Counted from the stretch's first letter, positions 8,683 through 17,990 are shown. The stretch: 64,000 bases of DNA from Anaerolineae bacterium (GCA_008933735.1 WBUL01000010.1:62001-126000); one strand, 5' to 3'. The notes: generated by a model not told the origin, from the sequence alone. Numbers and translations: made by a program.

Positions 8683-9912
8683 CTACAGATAATCCTCATC
8701 CAAAAGCCCACGTTCGTCAGCAAACAGCAGCACCAACCCGCCAAAAGCTACCACAAAAGCGATGAAGCTGTAGAATTCGTGCTCGCCTGTGCTGTAATAG
8801 GATTTAGCATCGTCGATCATTTCATCCAGACGTTCGTCAAAATCGTCCTGCTGGCGCTCACTCAAGTCATCGTAACCGAACTGTTCTTTGAGATTGCCTT
8901 TCCAGGAACTGGTACTGAGGGTACGCCAGAAGAACCCAAAAATCAGCAGGATAAACGCGGTCATAACGAGCGCCAGAAGTGCCGTCCGCATTGGTAGTTT
9001 TTTCTGGAGATATAACCAGCCTATCGCCCCTAACCCCAGCGCCAGCGGCAAGATCAAGATGAGCAGACGGTCAATCAGGCGGACATCACCAAATCCGGTA
9101 TCCTCGTCGAATTTGGTCAAATCCAAGGAGCCATAAGTATCATTCGTGCCCAGCCAAATCTGAGTCGGGGTCAGGCTGTCTCTGCCAATCTCAACCCAGC
9201 TAAAAATGAAAAAACCGAGGATGATCATTAGCGCTGCGAATATCGCTACCCCGCCAACCAGATAGCGGAAATTGTCGCTATAAAGGAAATTCCGCAAATC
9301 ACTGCGGGTTTGCGCGGACTTGCCTTCGTTAATGAAATGTATCATGCGTTGTTGCGGAGTTGCACCAGGGCCAGCATCGAAGAAACGTTCGCCCATGATA
9401 GGTCTGTCAATATTGTCTACCCGCCGAATCCAACGATTGGCACGTTTGTTCCCAGGCATCTCTCGTAAAATGGTCTGTGCCTGGGCAAACAATTCCTTCG
9501 CCCGTTCAAATCGAGACCGATCTTCAGGGGTTTCGGCATCGAGTCCCACCGGTCTCGGTTTGGGTCGTAGTTGTTCGATAGAAACAGGTTCAAAATCGGC
9601 TTCTTCTTCCTCATCCATTGCAGCAGGTTCGGGACGAAAGGAAGGTGGTTGAATAGGGCGAATCGGAGAAACGGGTTCGGGCAGTTCATTGGATGGCTTC
9701 TCCTCTTCTGGTAAGGTTGCGGGCGGCGGTGCAAATTGAGACACAGGCTCAGGAGGCACCACTTTCACCGGAGCAACTTCATCCAGTTTGCCTAACCACT
9801 TCTGTGCGGTTGGGTTATTTTTAATTGGGAGAAGTACCTGGCGGGCCTCATCATACTGTTTTTTAATAATCAGCGTTTTGGCTTGTTCCAAGATCTCTTT
9901 TTCGTTTGCCAC
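8683..9912 (-). CDS. TPR-like N terminus plus multi-pass membrane protein
   Basis: The 409-residue product starts at GTG 9912, preceded by AAAGAG 7 nt upstream. Residues 1-45 (KEILEQAKTLIIKKQYDEAR) form one TPR-like helical hairpin. Then comes a long Pro/Glu-rich linker (~50-150), a second helical stretch with a repeated helical hairpin (~130-165), and three to four membrane segments (~218-240, 285-305, 315-335, 380-398). A charged loop rich in Asp lies between the last two. I know no named family. The TPR + linker + membrane layout recurs in two other genes in this window. It is divergent from the 1630-residue STAND gene. A regulatory or scaffold role at the membrane is a guess. Confidence 0.75.
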   Translation of the reverse strand: MANEKEILEQAKTLIIKKQYDEARQVLLPIKNNPTAQKWLGKLDEVAPVKVVPPEPVSQFAPPPATLPEEEKPSNELPEPVSPIRPIQPPSFRPEPAAMDEEEEADFEPVSIEQLRPKPRPVGLDAETPEDRSRFERAKELFAQAQTILREMPGNKRANRWIRRVDNIDRPIMGERFFDAGPGATPQQRMIHFINEGKSAQTRSDLRNFLYSDNFRYLVGGVAIFAALMIILGFFIFSWVEIGRDSLTPTQIWLGTNDTYGSLDLTKFDEDTGFGDVRLIDRLLILILPLALGLGAIGWLYLQKKLPMRTALLALVMTAFILLIFGFFWRTLSTSSWKGNLKEQFGYDDLSERQQDDFDERLDEMIDDAKSYYSTGEHEFYSFIAFVVAFGGLVLLFADERGLLDEDYL

Positions 9913-9932
9913 AACGATGCTCTTTCTACTCC

Positions 9933-9960
9933 CCTATAATTCTGTACCCAGCCTGTTCAA
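9933..9960 (-). promoter_or_regulatory. Promoter for the TPR/membrane protein gene
   Basis: On the minus strand TTGAAC (9960-9955), a 16-bp spacer and TATAGG (9938-9933) lie about 20 nt upstream of the GTG start at 9912. Spacing fits a housekeeping sigma factor. Confidence 0.45.
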
Positions 9961-9989
9961 AAATGCAAATCAAATGAGGTGATTCGCGG

Positions 9990-10018
9990 TTGCACGGAAA
10001 GTAGGCTAAATCTACAAT
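9990..10018 (+). promoter_or_regulatory. Promoter immediately upstream of the STAND/TPR gene, probably leaderless
   Basis: TTGCAC (9990-9995), 17-bp spacer, TACAAT (10013-10018). ATG 10026 follows after only 7 nt and no Shine-Dalgarno fits between, so transcription would start at or next to the start codon. Confidence 0.55.
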
Positions 10019-10025
10019 CTCAACT

Positions 10026-13000
10026 ATGCGAATAACTGAGCTACCACCCTTCAATCCACGTCTGGATGATTTCCGGGCAGAGGAATTTCTTCGGCATACC
10101 CTGTCACTGCTGGAGTTTCCCCTTGAACAGGATCAGGACATGCTGGATACTGCGCCCTTTCAACTGAAGGAACCCCCTCCCGCACCCGAACCGCCTATTC
10201 CTTTATTGCCAAGCATCTGGTATCCAAGAGCAACTCAGGAAGTTACCCGATATGTACAGGTCTGGCTGACTCCGCCGCGCAACAGCTACCTTTTTCTGGA
10301 AACAGGCGATGTCATTGAACGGGCAATCCGCCCCCTGCTGGCGGGTCAGGGGCCGGTCACAGTACGCGGCGAGGCGGGAATTGGAAAAACGGCGCTGCTC
10401 GCATATATCGCCCATCACGCACGCACGCGGCAGCGTTTCCGCCGTATCTGGTGGTTCGATGACGCGACACGGGTAGGACAGGCCGCTGCAATCACACTCG
10501 AACGTGCTCATGTGATGGGAGAACCCGACCCCATTCGGCAGTTGCAGCTTCTTTCACGTGAACTTGATGATGCCACGTTGATCATTGTAGATAACCTGTA
10601 TCCCGAACACTTTCTCCTGGACTCGATCCTGAAACTGTCGCCATTTGTGCTGGTTGGTGTAGAAACACCCCCTGAAATTCCCGAAGAAGATGAGTATGGT
10701 AATCCGGTTGTGCCTCAAGACCCGCCGAATACAGTCACGCTGCGGCGCTGGACACAAAATGACGCCGTTAATTTATTGGCACAAACGGCCAATCTGCATG
10801 ACCCTCATAAAAATGCCATCCCGCGGGAACTGCGCCCTCTGCTGGATGAACTGGTCATGCTGCTGGATTTTCACCCGCTGGCCGTTGTGGTCGCGGCAGC
10901 CCTGGTCAAGGATGATGAGCTCACCATTGAACAGCTCCTAAACAGCCTTCATGCCATAACACAGGAATCTGATCCTGAAGCCATTCTGCATCTGTGTCTG
11001 GATACGATGCCGGTCGAGTACCAGCGTTTGCTGGAAGGATTCGGCGCGTTTTCGCCGCTGGGAACACATACAGAAGCCCTACAAAGCGTCGTTGATATGC
11101 CCGATATGGGACTGCTGCGCGGGCTAACGTATCTCAAACGGCGGCGGCTGATCCGGCACGCAGAACGTTTTGGAGACAGGTACATTGCGGCATCGCTGGC
11201 TTACCGCCGGGTCACCCAGCGCGACCCCAACGCGCCTGGGAGCCGATCAGGAGAGCGGGCACGGGAGTGGACACTGCGCTATGCAGAAAGTTATACCTAT
11301 GATGAAGCAGCACTGTTTGCAGCAGAACATCACCTGCGCCATCTCTATCAAATGGCTGCCAAGTACCAGAAGACGGATTTAACCACACGGCTGAACCGGG
11401 CACTCATGCATTATCTACGGACGTATATGCCTGCATTCGTGCCGCATGATGCCCCACCGCCCCGCCTTACGGGAGAACGTGCAAAGGCTGTTCAGCTAGC
11501 ACGACACGGGCACGAGCTGGCTATGCGGGGCGATTTTGAGCAGGGGCGAGAAGTGCTTAAAACGGCAGTTACAGCAATCCGGGAACATGGCTCTGAACAT
11601 GACCGGGCTGAAGCAATGGTCATGCTTGCCCAGATCGAGGACAGCTATGGAGACGCAGCCGCTGCCAGTAGACTGCTGGAAGAAGCCGCCAAGCTGGTTT
11701 TTGAGCTGAATGCTGAGGAGTCCGTCAGTGTTGTGCGGTTAGGGCTGGCAATGACCTATCGCCACCAGAATCGCTTGAAAGAAGCTCTGGCGGTGCTGGA
11801 TGAGTCGTGGGGAACCAACGCCGAACGTGCCCGTATCTACCGGTTAATGGGCAAACTGGATGAAATGGTCAGGGTGCTGGAAGTCGATGATGCACTGACG
11901 CCATATGCCAAAGCGGAAAGCTATCTGCAAGCCGGGCAGTATGCCGAAGCGCTGGAAGCCATTTCGGAGGACAACACCCCGCTGAGCCATCATCTTCGTG
12001 CCATGATTTATCACTTTCAGGGGGAATACGAGACTGCCATTCGGGGCTACGACATGGCCTTACAATCTTATGCCCCCGATGACCCGTCCAAAGCACGCAC
12101 CTGGCGTGCAATGGCCTCGATCCTGGCGCTGCAAGAAAAATACGACACCGCTGAGCAGACCTTAGACAGTGCCCTGCGAAACCTTGAAAAATATCCTGAC
12201 GCCCTTCAACGCGGGCGCACGCTTTCTTTGCTGGCAGCAGTACATTTGCGACGCGGGGCAAATCGAGCCGCCCTTGAAACCGCAACTCAGGCCGTACAAG
12301 AACTGGCTGATGACCACGAAACCTTAGCTGATGCATACAGAACATGGGGGCGTGCAAGCTGGCGTCTGGGCCGGTATGATGAAGCGTTATCCGCCTTCCT
12401 TCAGGAATCCGAACATGCCCAGAGCTCGCCCCGCCGTGATGAGATTCGGATTGGTATTGCACTGTTCCATATTGCCGAATGTTACCATGTGCTGGGTGAG
12501 CTTGACCGCGCTGTGGCAAATCTCCGTCGAGCGATGACTCAAATCAAGCCGGAAGACGCGCCACAGGTGTATTTATTAACCCTGGTCGCCCTCTATCGGG
12601 CGCTTTTTGAACGTGAACGGTTTAGCGATGCCTTAGAAGTCTGCCAGAAGGCGCTGGCCTTTTTAGACAAGAATCCTCCGCCAGATTTGCAGCATTTAGG
12701 GTACATGCTGGCGCAGTATGTCCGTATTTGTCAGACAATGAACATGCATCCAGCAGCACAGCGCAGTTATGCACGTTGGCTGACTACGCTGGCGGGTCGT
12801 GCCGATGCACTGACCGATGAAAACCGTCCTGCGTTGGCAGTACTTGCACTCTCACTCGCTGCGCGTAGTCTGCTTTCTTATAAACGAGTTGATGAAGCCC
12901 TGCCCATTGCTGAAGAGGCGATGCGGATGGCAGAAACCCATTTTGCCGGGCACCCGGCGGCATGGTCGGCACGCCGCGATTATGGGATAGCCCTGGTCGA

Positions 13001-14918
13001 AACGAAACAGTGGCAGGCTGCCCACGATACCTTACATCCGCTTCTCATGGCCGCTATTCAGAACGAGCCCCATACCTATGCGGCGGTATGCGAGGGGGTC
13101 GGTCTGGCGCTTCACCACCTCGGTGAATACCATACCGCACTGAACCACTTTTTCACGGCGCTGGACGCACAGCCGATTCGCCATAAACAGGGGCTGATCT
13201 TTGAACATATAGCACAAAGCTACCTCGGTATCGGCGAAACTACCCGCGCCGTCGAAAATTTTAACGAAGCCCTCAAGTTTTTAGACCCGCAAAATGTCCC
13301 AGGCGATATAGCCCGGGTTTTAACGGCGCTGGCCCACACACTGGCGGGTATGAATCGGTATGGGGACGCAATTGCCGTCTACGAAAATGCCCTCAAGATG
13401 CTTACCTCCCTACCGGAAGCCTTACCCCTCAACACGGTCAAAGTATACGTCAGCCTTGGGCACAGCAACCGGATGCAGGGGCAGTTGCGCGAAGCCGCTC
13501 GTGCTTATCAGGATGCGCTGGATATTCTCGCCAAGCACCAGATTCACACACCCAGCGAACACCGGGAAATTTTGCTGCATCTGGCACGGACAAAACAGGC
13601 TCTTGAGAAATACGATGAAGCCATCGTCGCCTTTGAACTTGCCCGCGACGAAGCGAATGACTTTGGGGATGCTCTGGAAGTGGGCAATATCACTCGTGAA
13701 CTCGGTGAAGCGGAACACACTGGCGGGTATTTGGAGCGCAGCCTGCGAACCTATGAAGATGCACTTGCCTACCTGACGCCAGAGTACCCCAAAGAACGAG
13801 CAGCAGCCTTACGCAGTTATGGGCGAGCGCTGGCACAGGCAATGCGTTTTGACGAGGCTCGTGCCGCTTGGAATGAAGCCCTTGCGATTACAACGGATAT
13901 AGCCCCTCTGGAGATCGCGCTGACCCACCATGCCATCGGGCAGGCGTTTGTAGCACAAAAAGTCTTTGATAATGCCGCCGAAGCCTACCGCCGTGCCCTG
14001 AAATATCATCCGGAAGGCACCGTAGAAGCAGCCTCCACTTACCGTGAACTCGGCAAAACCCTGCTGGCGGCAAACAAACCTCCGGAGGCCATTGCCCCAC
14101 TGCAAACCTCATTGGAAATTGAGAAAAAACAGCCGCAGCAGTCGAACGCCCGCCTGATAAAAACCCTGGAGTTGCTCGGACAGGCTGAAGAACTCAGTGG
14201 TAACCGGCTTAATGCCATCGCTCGCTACCATGCACTCCTGGTTTATATGGATCAGCGCTTCCAGCCACAGCCCTACGCAGCCATCTTGCGTATTTTGGGA
14301 CGCCTTTATGCTGAGGAGAAGAACTGGGAAAACAGCCAGAAAGCTCTGAATGAATCCCTTGAATTGGAACTCGCCCTTAAGCCGCGGGATGACAGCCGTA
14401 TTGCCAGCACCCTTCGCATGATTGCCGACGCTTACCACATGGAGGGAAATCTTGAAAAAGCCGCTAACGCCTATAAAAAAATGGCGACCTATGCCAACCT
14501 CTCCACAGAAGAAGCGAATCGGCTTCGCACCGCCTTGAGTGATCTGGAAAAACACCGCGCTACCTTAACGGCAGCACTGGATTCGCTGGCTGTCCTGCGA
14601 AAGACGAACGCCCATCCAAGAGATTTTGCTTATGTGTATGCGCTGATTGTCCGGACGTATTACCTTTTAAGCGATCTGATGGAAAGTCAGCGTGCGATGC
14701 AAAAGCTGATCGAACTGCTCAATACTTACACGGACTCTTTCAATCTGGATGACGAACGTCCCGAATTCCGTACATTGGCGCATCTGCGGCTGGCGATTCA
14801 GTACGAACAGCAGAAAGATAAAGCCCGCGCTCGTGATCATTACCGTGCCGCCATGAAAACCAATACGGATACTGCGATGGGCTGGCTGCTGGAGCGGGGT
14901 CTGGAAGCTGTCAACTAA
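10026..14918 (+). CDS. Giant STAND-type NTPase with C-terminal TPR superhelix
   Basis: A 1630-residue cytoplasmic protein. The NTPase module has a Walker A GEAGIGKTALL near residue 118 and a Walker B-like LIIVDNL near 184. A winged-helix-like region follows (~330-430), as in AP-ATPase/NB-ARC STAND proteins. From about residue 485 to the end the protein is almost entirely TPR repeats, with typical ALxxYxxALxxLxxxxP spacing and at least twenty units by eye. STAND proteins act as ligand-triggered switches that oligomerise; TPRs usually sense or scaffold. No effector domain is visible at the N terminus (residues 1-90 are Pro-rich and unknown). It stands alone between a divergent TPR/membrane protein and an L,D-transpeptidase. 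It could be a regulator like MalT-type proteins, but there is no DNA-binding domain. Confidence 0.88.
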   Translation: MRITELPPFNPRLDDFRAEEFLRHTLSLLEFPLEQDQDMLDTAPFQLKEPPPAPEPPIPLLPSIWYPRATQEVTRYVQVWLTPPRNSYLFLETGDVIERAIRPLLAGQGPVTVRGEAGIGKTALLAYIAHHARTRQRFRRIWWFDDATRVGQAAAITLERAHVMGEPDPIRQLQLLSRELDDATLIIVDNLYPEHFLLDSILKLSPFVLVGVETPPEIPEEDEYGNPVVPQDPPNTVTLRRWTQNDAVNLLAQTANLHDPHKNAIPRELRPLLDELVMLLDFHPLAVVVAAALVKDDELTIEQLLNSLHAITQESDPEAILHLCLDTMPVEYQRLLEGFGAFSPLGTHTEALQSVVDMPDMGLLRGLTYLKRRRLIRHAERFGDRYIAASLAYRRVTQRDPNAPGSRSGERAREWTLRYAESYTYDEAALFAAEHHLRHLYQMAAKYQKTDLTTRLNRALMHYLRTYMPAFVPHDAPPPRLTGERAKAVQLARHGHELAMRGDFEQGREVLKTAVTAIREHGSEHDRAEAMVMLAQIEDSYGDAAAASRLLEEAAKLVFELNAEESVSVVRLGLAMTYRHQNRLKEALAVLDESWGTNAERARIYRLMGKLDEMVRVLEVDDALTPYAKAESYLQAGQYAEALEAISEDNTPLSHHLRAMIYHFQGEYETAIRGYDMALQSYAPDDPSKARTWRAMASILALQEKYDTAEQTLDSALRNLEKYPDALQRGRTLSLLAAVHLRRGANRAALETATQAVQELADDHETLADAYRTWGRASWRLGRYDEALSAFLQESEHAQSSPRRDEIRIGIALFHIAECYHVLGELDRAVANLRRAMTQIKPEDAPQVYLLTLVALYRALFERERFSDALEVCQKALAFLDKNPPPDLQHLGYMLAQYVRICQTMNMHPAAQRSYARWLTTLAGRADALTDENRPALAVLALSLAARSLLSYKRVDEALPIAEEAMRMAETHFAGHPAAWSARRDYGIALVETKQWQAAHDTLHPLLMAAIQNEPHTYAAVCEGVGLALHHLGEYHTALNHFFTALDAQPIRHKQGLIFEHIAQSYLGIGETTRAVENFNEALKFLDPQNVPGDIARVLTALAHTLAGMNRYGDAIAVYENALKMLTSLPEALPLNTVKVYVSLGHSNRMQGQLREAARAYQDALDILAKHQIHTPSEHREILLHLARTKQALEKYDEAIVAFELARDEANDFGDALEVGNITRELGEAEHTGGYLERSLRTYEDALAYLTPEYPKERAAALRSYGRALAQAMRFDEARAAWNEALAITTDIAPLEIALTHHAIGQAFVAQKVFDNAAEAYRRALKYHPEGTVEAASTYRELGKTLLAANKPPEAIAPLQTSLEIEKKQPQQSNARLIKTLELLGQAEELSGNRLNAIARYHALLVYMDQRFQPQPYAAILRILGRLYAEEKNWENSQKALNESLELELALKPRDDSRIASTLRMIADAYHMEGNLEKAANAYKKMATYANLSTEEANRLRTALSDLEKHRATLTAALDSLAVLRKTNAHPRDFAYVYALIVRTYYLLSDLMESQRAMQKLIELLNTYTDSFNLDDERPEFRTLAHLRLAIQYEQQKDKARARDHYRAAMKTNTDTAMGWLLERGLEAVN

Positions 14919-15003
14919 ACATCAGGAAAGCGGTGAAAAATCAGCCGTGCAAGTAAATTCCTGATTTGCTATCCTATCTAACAGGAGAAGGTAGGTGGTG
15001 TTT

Positions 15004-16074
15004 ATGAGAAAAACGTTTGTATTGTTATTCGTTGTTCTGAATTTGATGATCATTGCTGTGCCGCAGGTGCAGGCGACAGGCAGTTTATTCGAACAATGTT
15101 TACAGACACCTAACGGCCCTGGCTGTCAGGCAGGTCTGCCCGCCGCACATTACCAGATGCTGATGGATGAAATGCTGCTCAATCCAGAACCGAACGTGCG
15201 TCCTTTGCCGACCAACGAAATTGAAGTGGCGCGTTTCGCGTTTCGCCGCCTGACAAATCCCGGCGGAACGACCATTTTTAACGCCCCCGGCGGCGCCCCG
15301 ATTGGCACAGTGGCCCCCGGATTCAATTACGTGACCGTGCAGGGTTCACAGGATGGGTACTTACAGATTGATCCGGGACAATGGGTGTTGGAAAGCGATA
15401 CCGCCGTTGCTCGTCCCAGCACTTTCTCAGGCGTACTGCTGGATCGTGAAAGTATGGAATATCCGATGGCCTGGGTGCTGATTCCGAGCTTTCCCGCGTC
15501 TTATCCCGGTGCAGAGGGCGACAAGAGCCGTCCTCGCCTGGAGCGATACACACGGGTGAATATCTTTGAGACCGTTGAGGTAGATGGATGGCGCTGGTAT
15601 CTGATCGGGCCAGAATCGTGGATCAAACAGACCTCAGTTGCCAAAATCCTGTTCATCGACAAGCCTGCTGAAATCAAAGGGCGCTGGGCTGCCGTCGATT
15701 TATATGAACAGGTCTTGGTCGCTTACGACGAGGAGACTCCCGTTTTTGCCACCCTCATTTCGTCCGGTCTGCCACAATGGGCAACCAATGAGGGAACCTT
15801 CCAGACCTGGACACGGATTGCGAACGGCAGCATGAGCGGCGCGGAAGGGCAGGCAGATTTTTACAGCCTTCAAAATGTTCCCTGGACGCTGTATTTTGAT
15901 GGGTCAATCAGTTTGCATGGGACATATTGGCATGACGGATTTGGTTATCGGCATAGTCATGGCTGCGTCAACATGACCCTGACCGACTCCTACTGGTTTT
16001 TCCAGTGGACGATGGACGGCGGCATTGAAAAGCCCTGGGTGCATGTCTGGGCATCAGGTGAATACATAGAATAA
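15004..16074 (+). CDS. Secreted L,D-transpeptidase (YkuD domain)
   Basis: The 356-residue protein has a signal peptide (MRKTFVLLFVVLNLMIIAVP, cleavage near QATG). The central part (~75-120) looks like an SH3-type binding domain. The C-terminal YkuD catalytic domain (~230-350) shows the SLHGTYWHD histidine and the HSHGCVNM motif with the nucleophilic Cys near residue 323. Such enzymes crosslink peptidoglycan meso-diaminopimelate residues, or attach proteins to them, outside the membrane. Two in-frame GTGs at 14995 and 14998 precede the ATG; ATG 15004 gives a clean signal peptide and sits 5 nt after AGGTGG. A strong terminator follows. Confidence 0.92.
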   Translation: MRKTFVLLFVVLNLMIIAVPQVQATGSLFEQCLQTPNGPGCQAGLPAAHYQMLMDEMLLNPEPNVRPLPTNEIEVARFAFRRLTNPGGTTIFNAPGGAPIGTVAPGFNYVTVQGSQDGYLQIDPGQWVLESDTAVARPSTFSGVLLDRESMEYPMAWVLIPSFPASYPGAEGDKSRPRLERYTRVNIFETVEVDGWRWYLIGPESWIKQTSVAKILFIDKPAEIKGRWAAVDLYEQVLVAYDEETPVFATLISSGLPQWATNEGTFQTWTRIANGSMSGAEGQADFYSLQNVPWTLYFDGSISLHGTYWHDGFGYRHSHGCVNMTLTDSYWFFQWTMDGGIEKPWVHVWASGEYIE

Positions 16075-16098
16075 TCGTCCAACTTAGCCAAAGTGACA

Positions 16099-16126
16099 GG
16101 GCTGCTCATTTTCGCAGCCCTTTTTT
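16099..16126 (+). terminator. Rho-independent terminator after the L,D-transpeptidase gene
   Basis: GGGCTGC (16099-16105) and GCAGCCC (16114-16120) form a 7-bp GC-rich stem with an 8-nt loop, followed directly by six T. Confidence 0.9.
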
Positions 16127-16139
16127 GTTGTCTGGATGT

Positions 16140-16145
16140 TAAAAT
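16140..16145 (+). promoter_or_regulatory. Extended -10 element for map
   Basis: TG at 16137-16138 followed one base later by TAAAAT at 16140-16145, just after the terminator and 19 bp before the map start. There is no clear -35. Confidence 0.35.
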
Positions 16146-16164
16146 TGCCCCATGAGGACAGCGC

Positions 16165-16932
16165 ATGACCATTGTTAAACCTGAAGACTATGACAAGCTG
16201 CGAGAAGCGGGCCGGATAAATGCTCAGATTCTCGCCACACTGCGGGAAATCATTCGCCCCGGAATGCGTACCATCGAGTTAGATGAGATTGCGTGCGGCC
16301 TCCTGCATCAATATGGAGCAGAATCGGCCTTCCTCAACTATGCTTTTCCCGGCGGCAAACATCCCTATCCCGGTCACATCAACGTCAGTGTCAATGAAGA
16401 ACTGGTACATGGCATCCCTGGTAAGCGCAGGCTGAATAAAGGGGATGTTGTCACGCTGGACTGCGGTACCAATTACCAGGGGCTGATCGCGGATTCTGCT
16501 ATTACCGTCACGCTTGGCCCTGTACCGGACAGCGTCAAACGATTGATTCACGCTACCGAAGAGGCGCTGGAGATTGCCATTCAGCTTGTCAAACCGGGCC
16601 GCAAACTCGGCGACATCTCTTTTGCGATTCAACTGACACTGGAAAAATACCGTGTGCGGATTCCGCCGCAGTTTGGTGGACATGGTGTGGGCTATAAGCT
16701 GCATACCAGCCCGCATATTTCCAACTGGGGTAAGCCCAATACCGGCGACAGCCTGGAAGTTGGCATGGCACTGGCGATCGAGCCAATGGGGATGCTAGGC
16801 AGCCCGAACACAAAACTGATGCGCGACCATTGGACCGTGGTAACAGTAGATAAATCTGTCTGTGCCCATACTGAACACTCGATTCTTGTTCTTGAGCGTG
16901 GTGCGGAAGTGCTGACACGATTACCCAGATAG
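16165..16932 (+). CDS. map: Type I methionine aminopeptidase
   Basis: Removes the initiator methionine from nascent proteins in the cytoplasm. The 255-residue product has normal length for the bacterial type Ia enzyme. Metal ligands are visible in order: two Asp in LDCGTNYQGLIADSAI, His in GGHGVGYKLH, Glu in LAIEPMGML and Glu in HTEHSILV. AGGA lies 9 nt before ATG 16165. Its neighbours are unrelated; it is probably a single-gene unit. Confidence 0.95.
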   Translation: MTIVKPEDYDKLREAGRINAQILATLREIIRPGMRTIELDEIACGLLHQYGAESAFLNYAFPGGKHPYPGHINVSVNEELVHGIPGKRRLNKGDVVTLDCGTNYQGLIADSAITVTLGPVPDSVKRLIHATEEALEIAIQLVKPGRKLGDISFAIQLTLEKYRVRIPPQFGGHGVGYKLHTSPHISNWGKPNTGDSLEVGMALAIEPMGMLGSPNTKLMRDHWTVVTVDKSVCAHTEHSILVLERGAEVLTRLPR

Positions 16933-16935
16933 TTA

Positions 16936-17003
16936 GTTAGTGTTTAGTATTGGTTCTTAGAAGCTCGTTTTTTCCTATCAAAAACTGAGAACGAACGGCT
17001 AAC
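16936..17003 (+). promoter_or_regulatory. Imperfect long stem-loop upstream of the PPase-RidA gene
   Basis: GTTAG (16936-16940) pairs with CTAAC (16999-17003), and GTTCTTAG (16953-16960) with CTGAGAAC (16985-16992, one G-T pair). The apex is A/T-rich. It fills the space between map and the ribosome-binding site at about 17008. It may be a terminator-like or leader structure; function is inferred. Confidence 0.4.
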
Positions 17004-17019
17004 AACTGGAGGAGTAGAG

Positions 17020-17937
17020 ATGAAGCAAAATTTGTGGCACGATTTTTCAGCAGGGCCAGATGCGCCAGATTTGATTTACGTAGTGGTCGAAGTCCCCAAA
17101 GCCAGCCGCAATAAATTTGAATATAGCAAAGAAGCTGGCACGATTGCGCTTGACCGTGTGCTGTACAGTCCTCTGCACTACCCTGGCGATTATGGATTCA
17201 TCCCGCGTACTTATTTTGAAGACGGTGACCCCACAGATGTGCTGGTCATGACCAATCAACCGACTTTCCCCGGCTGTATCATCAAGGCCCGCCCAATTGG
17301 GATGTTCAAGATGATTGACAACGGCGCGCTGGATTACAAAGTTCTGGCCGTGCCCGCCGATGATCCCAGTTTCGATGAATACTGGGATGTATCCAATATT
17401 CCCCAGCACTTCCCCAAAGAAGTAGGGCATTTCTTCATGGTTTACAAGGAATTGCAGGGCGCGACTGTCACTAATGAGGGATGGGCGGGGGTACGCGAAG
17501 CCAAAGCGCAAATCCGCCGTTCGATGGAACGGTACAACGACGAGTTTCCGACCCGCACCAGTGAGCGCCAGCAGGTCAGCAGCGGCACAAAATGGGAACG
17601 TGCTTACGGATACAGCCGGGCAGTCCGCGTGGAAAATATGGTCTATGTTGCGGGAACCACCGCCGGGGATGCTGGGGAGGATGCCCGTTCGCAAATGCAC
17701 GGCATTTTTGAAAAAATCAAAACCGCACTCGCCGAAACAGGCGCAAAGCTGGAAGATGTGGTCCGCACCCGGATGTACGTCGTCAACAAAGAAGACATGG
17801 CCACCGTTGCGGAAGTGCATGGCGAATACTTTGAGGACATTCGTCCGGTTTCCACGCTGGTTCAGGTTGCTGGACTGATTGAGCCGCAGTTGAAAGTCGA
17901 AATGGAAGTTGAAGCCATCATCCAGGAAGACTTTTAG
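17020..17937 (+). CDS. Inorganic pyrophosphatase fused to a RidA/YjgF-like domain
   Basis: One uninterrupted 305-residue frame. Residues ~1-180 are a family I soluble pyrophosphatase: FEYSKEAG, DRVLYSPLHYPGDYGFIP, EDGDPTDVLVM with the metal Asp pair, MIDNGALDYKVLAVP and HFFMVYKEL. All visible active-site residues are kept. Residues ~188-305 are a RidA (YjgF/UK114) domain (VENMVYVAGTTAGD, EDVVRTRMYV, RPVSTLVQVAGLI). The arginine that gives RidA its enamine/imine deaminase activity (ARSC in E. coli) is replaced (PVST), as in the non-deaminase Rid subgroups. GGAGGAG precedes ATG 17020. The first half should hydrolyse pyrophosphate; the second may bind a ligand or drive trimer/hexamer assembly. 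The fusion is unusual and its purpose is unknown. Confidence 0.92.
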   Translation: MKQNLWHDFSAGPDAPDLIYVVVEVPKASRNKFEYSKEAGTIALDRVLYSPLHYPGDYGFIPRTYFEDGDPTDVLVMTNQPTFPGCIIKARPIGMFKMIDNGALDYKVLAVPADDPSFDEYWDVSNIPQHFPKEVGHFFMVYKELQGATVTNEGWAGVREAKAQIRRSMERYNDEFPTRTSERQQVSSGTKWERAYGYSRAVRVENMVYVAGTTAGDAGEDARSQMHGIFEKIKTALAETGAKLEDVVRTRMYVVNKEDMATVAEVHGEYFEDIRPVSTLVQVAGLIEPQLKVEMEVEAIIQEDF

Positions 17938-17990
17938 ACTCGGCAAAATCCTGAGTATAGAGGTGTTAAATCCAGGGTTAGCACGGGGTG

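Noticed and set aside
8490-8744. 84-codon minus frame between the histidine kinase and the TPR/membrane gene
   Set aside because: It overlaps the end of the TPR/membrane gene, has no ribosome-binding site and is Cys/Leu-rich without pattern.
11869-12519. 216-codon minus frame inside the STAND gene
   Set aside because: Lies wholly within the TPR coding region and has no own signals.
16152-16178. Eight-codon leader ORF overlapping the map start
   Set aside because: Its ATGAGGA simply contains the map ribosome-binding site; no evidence of translation.
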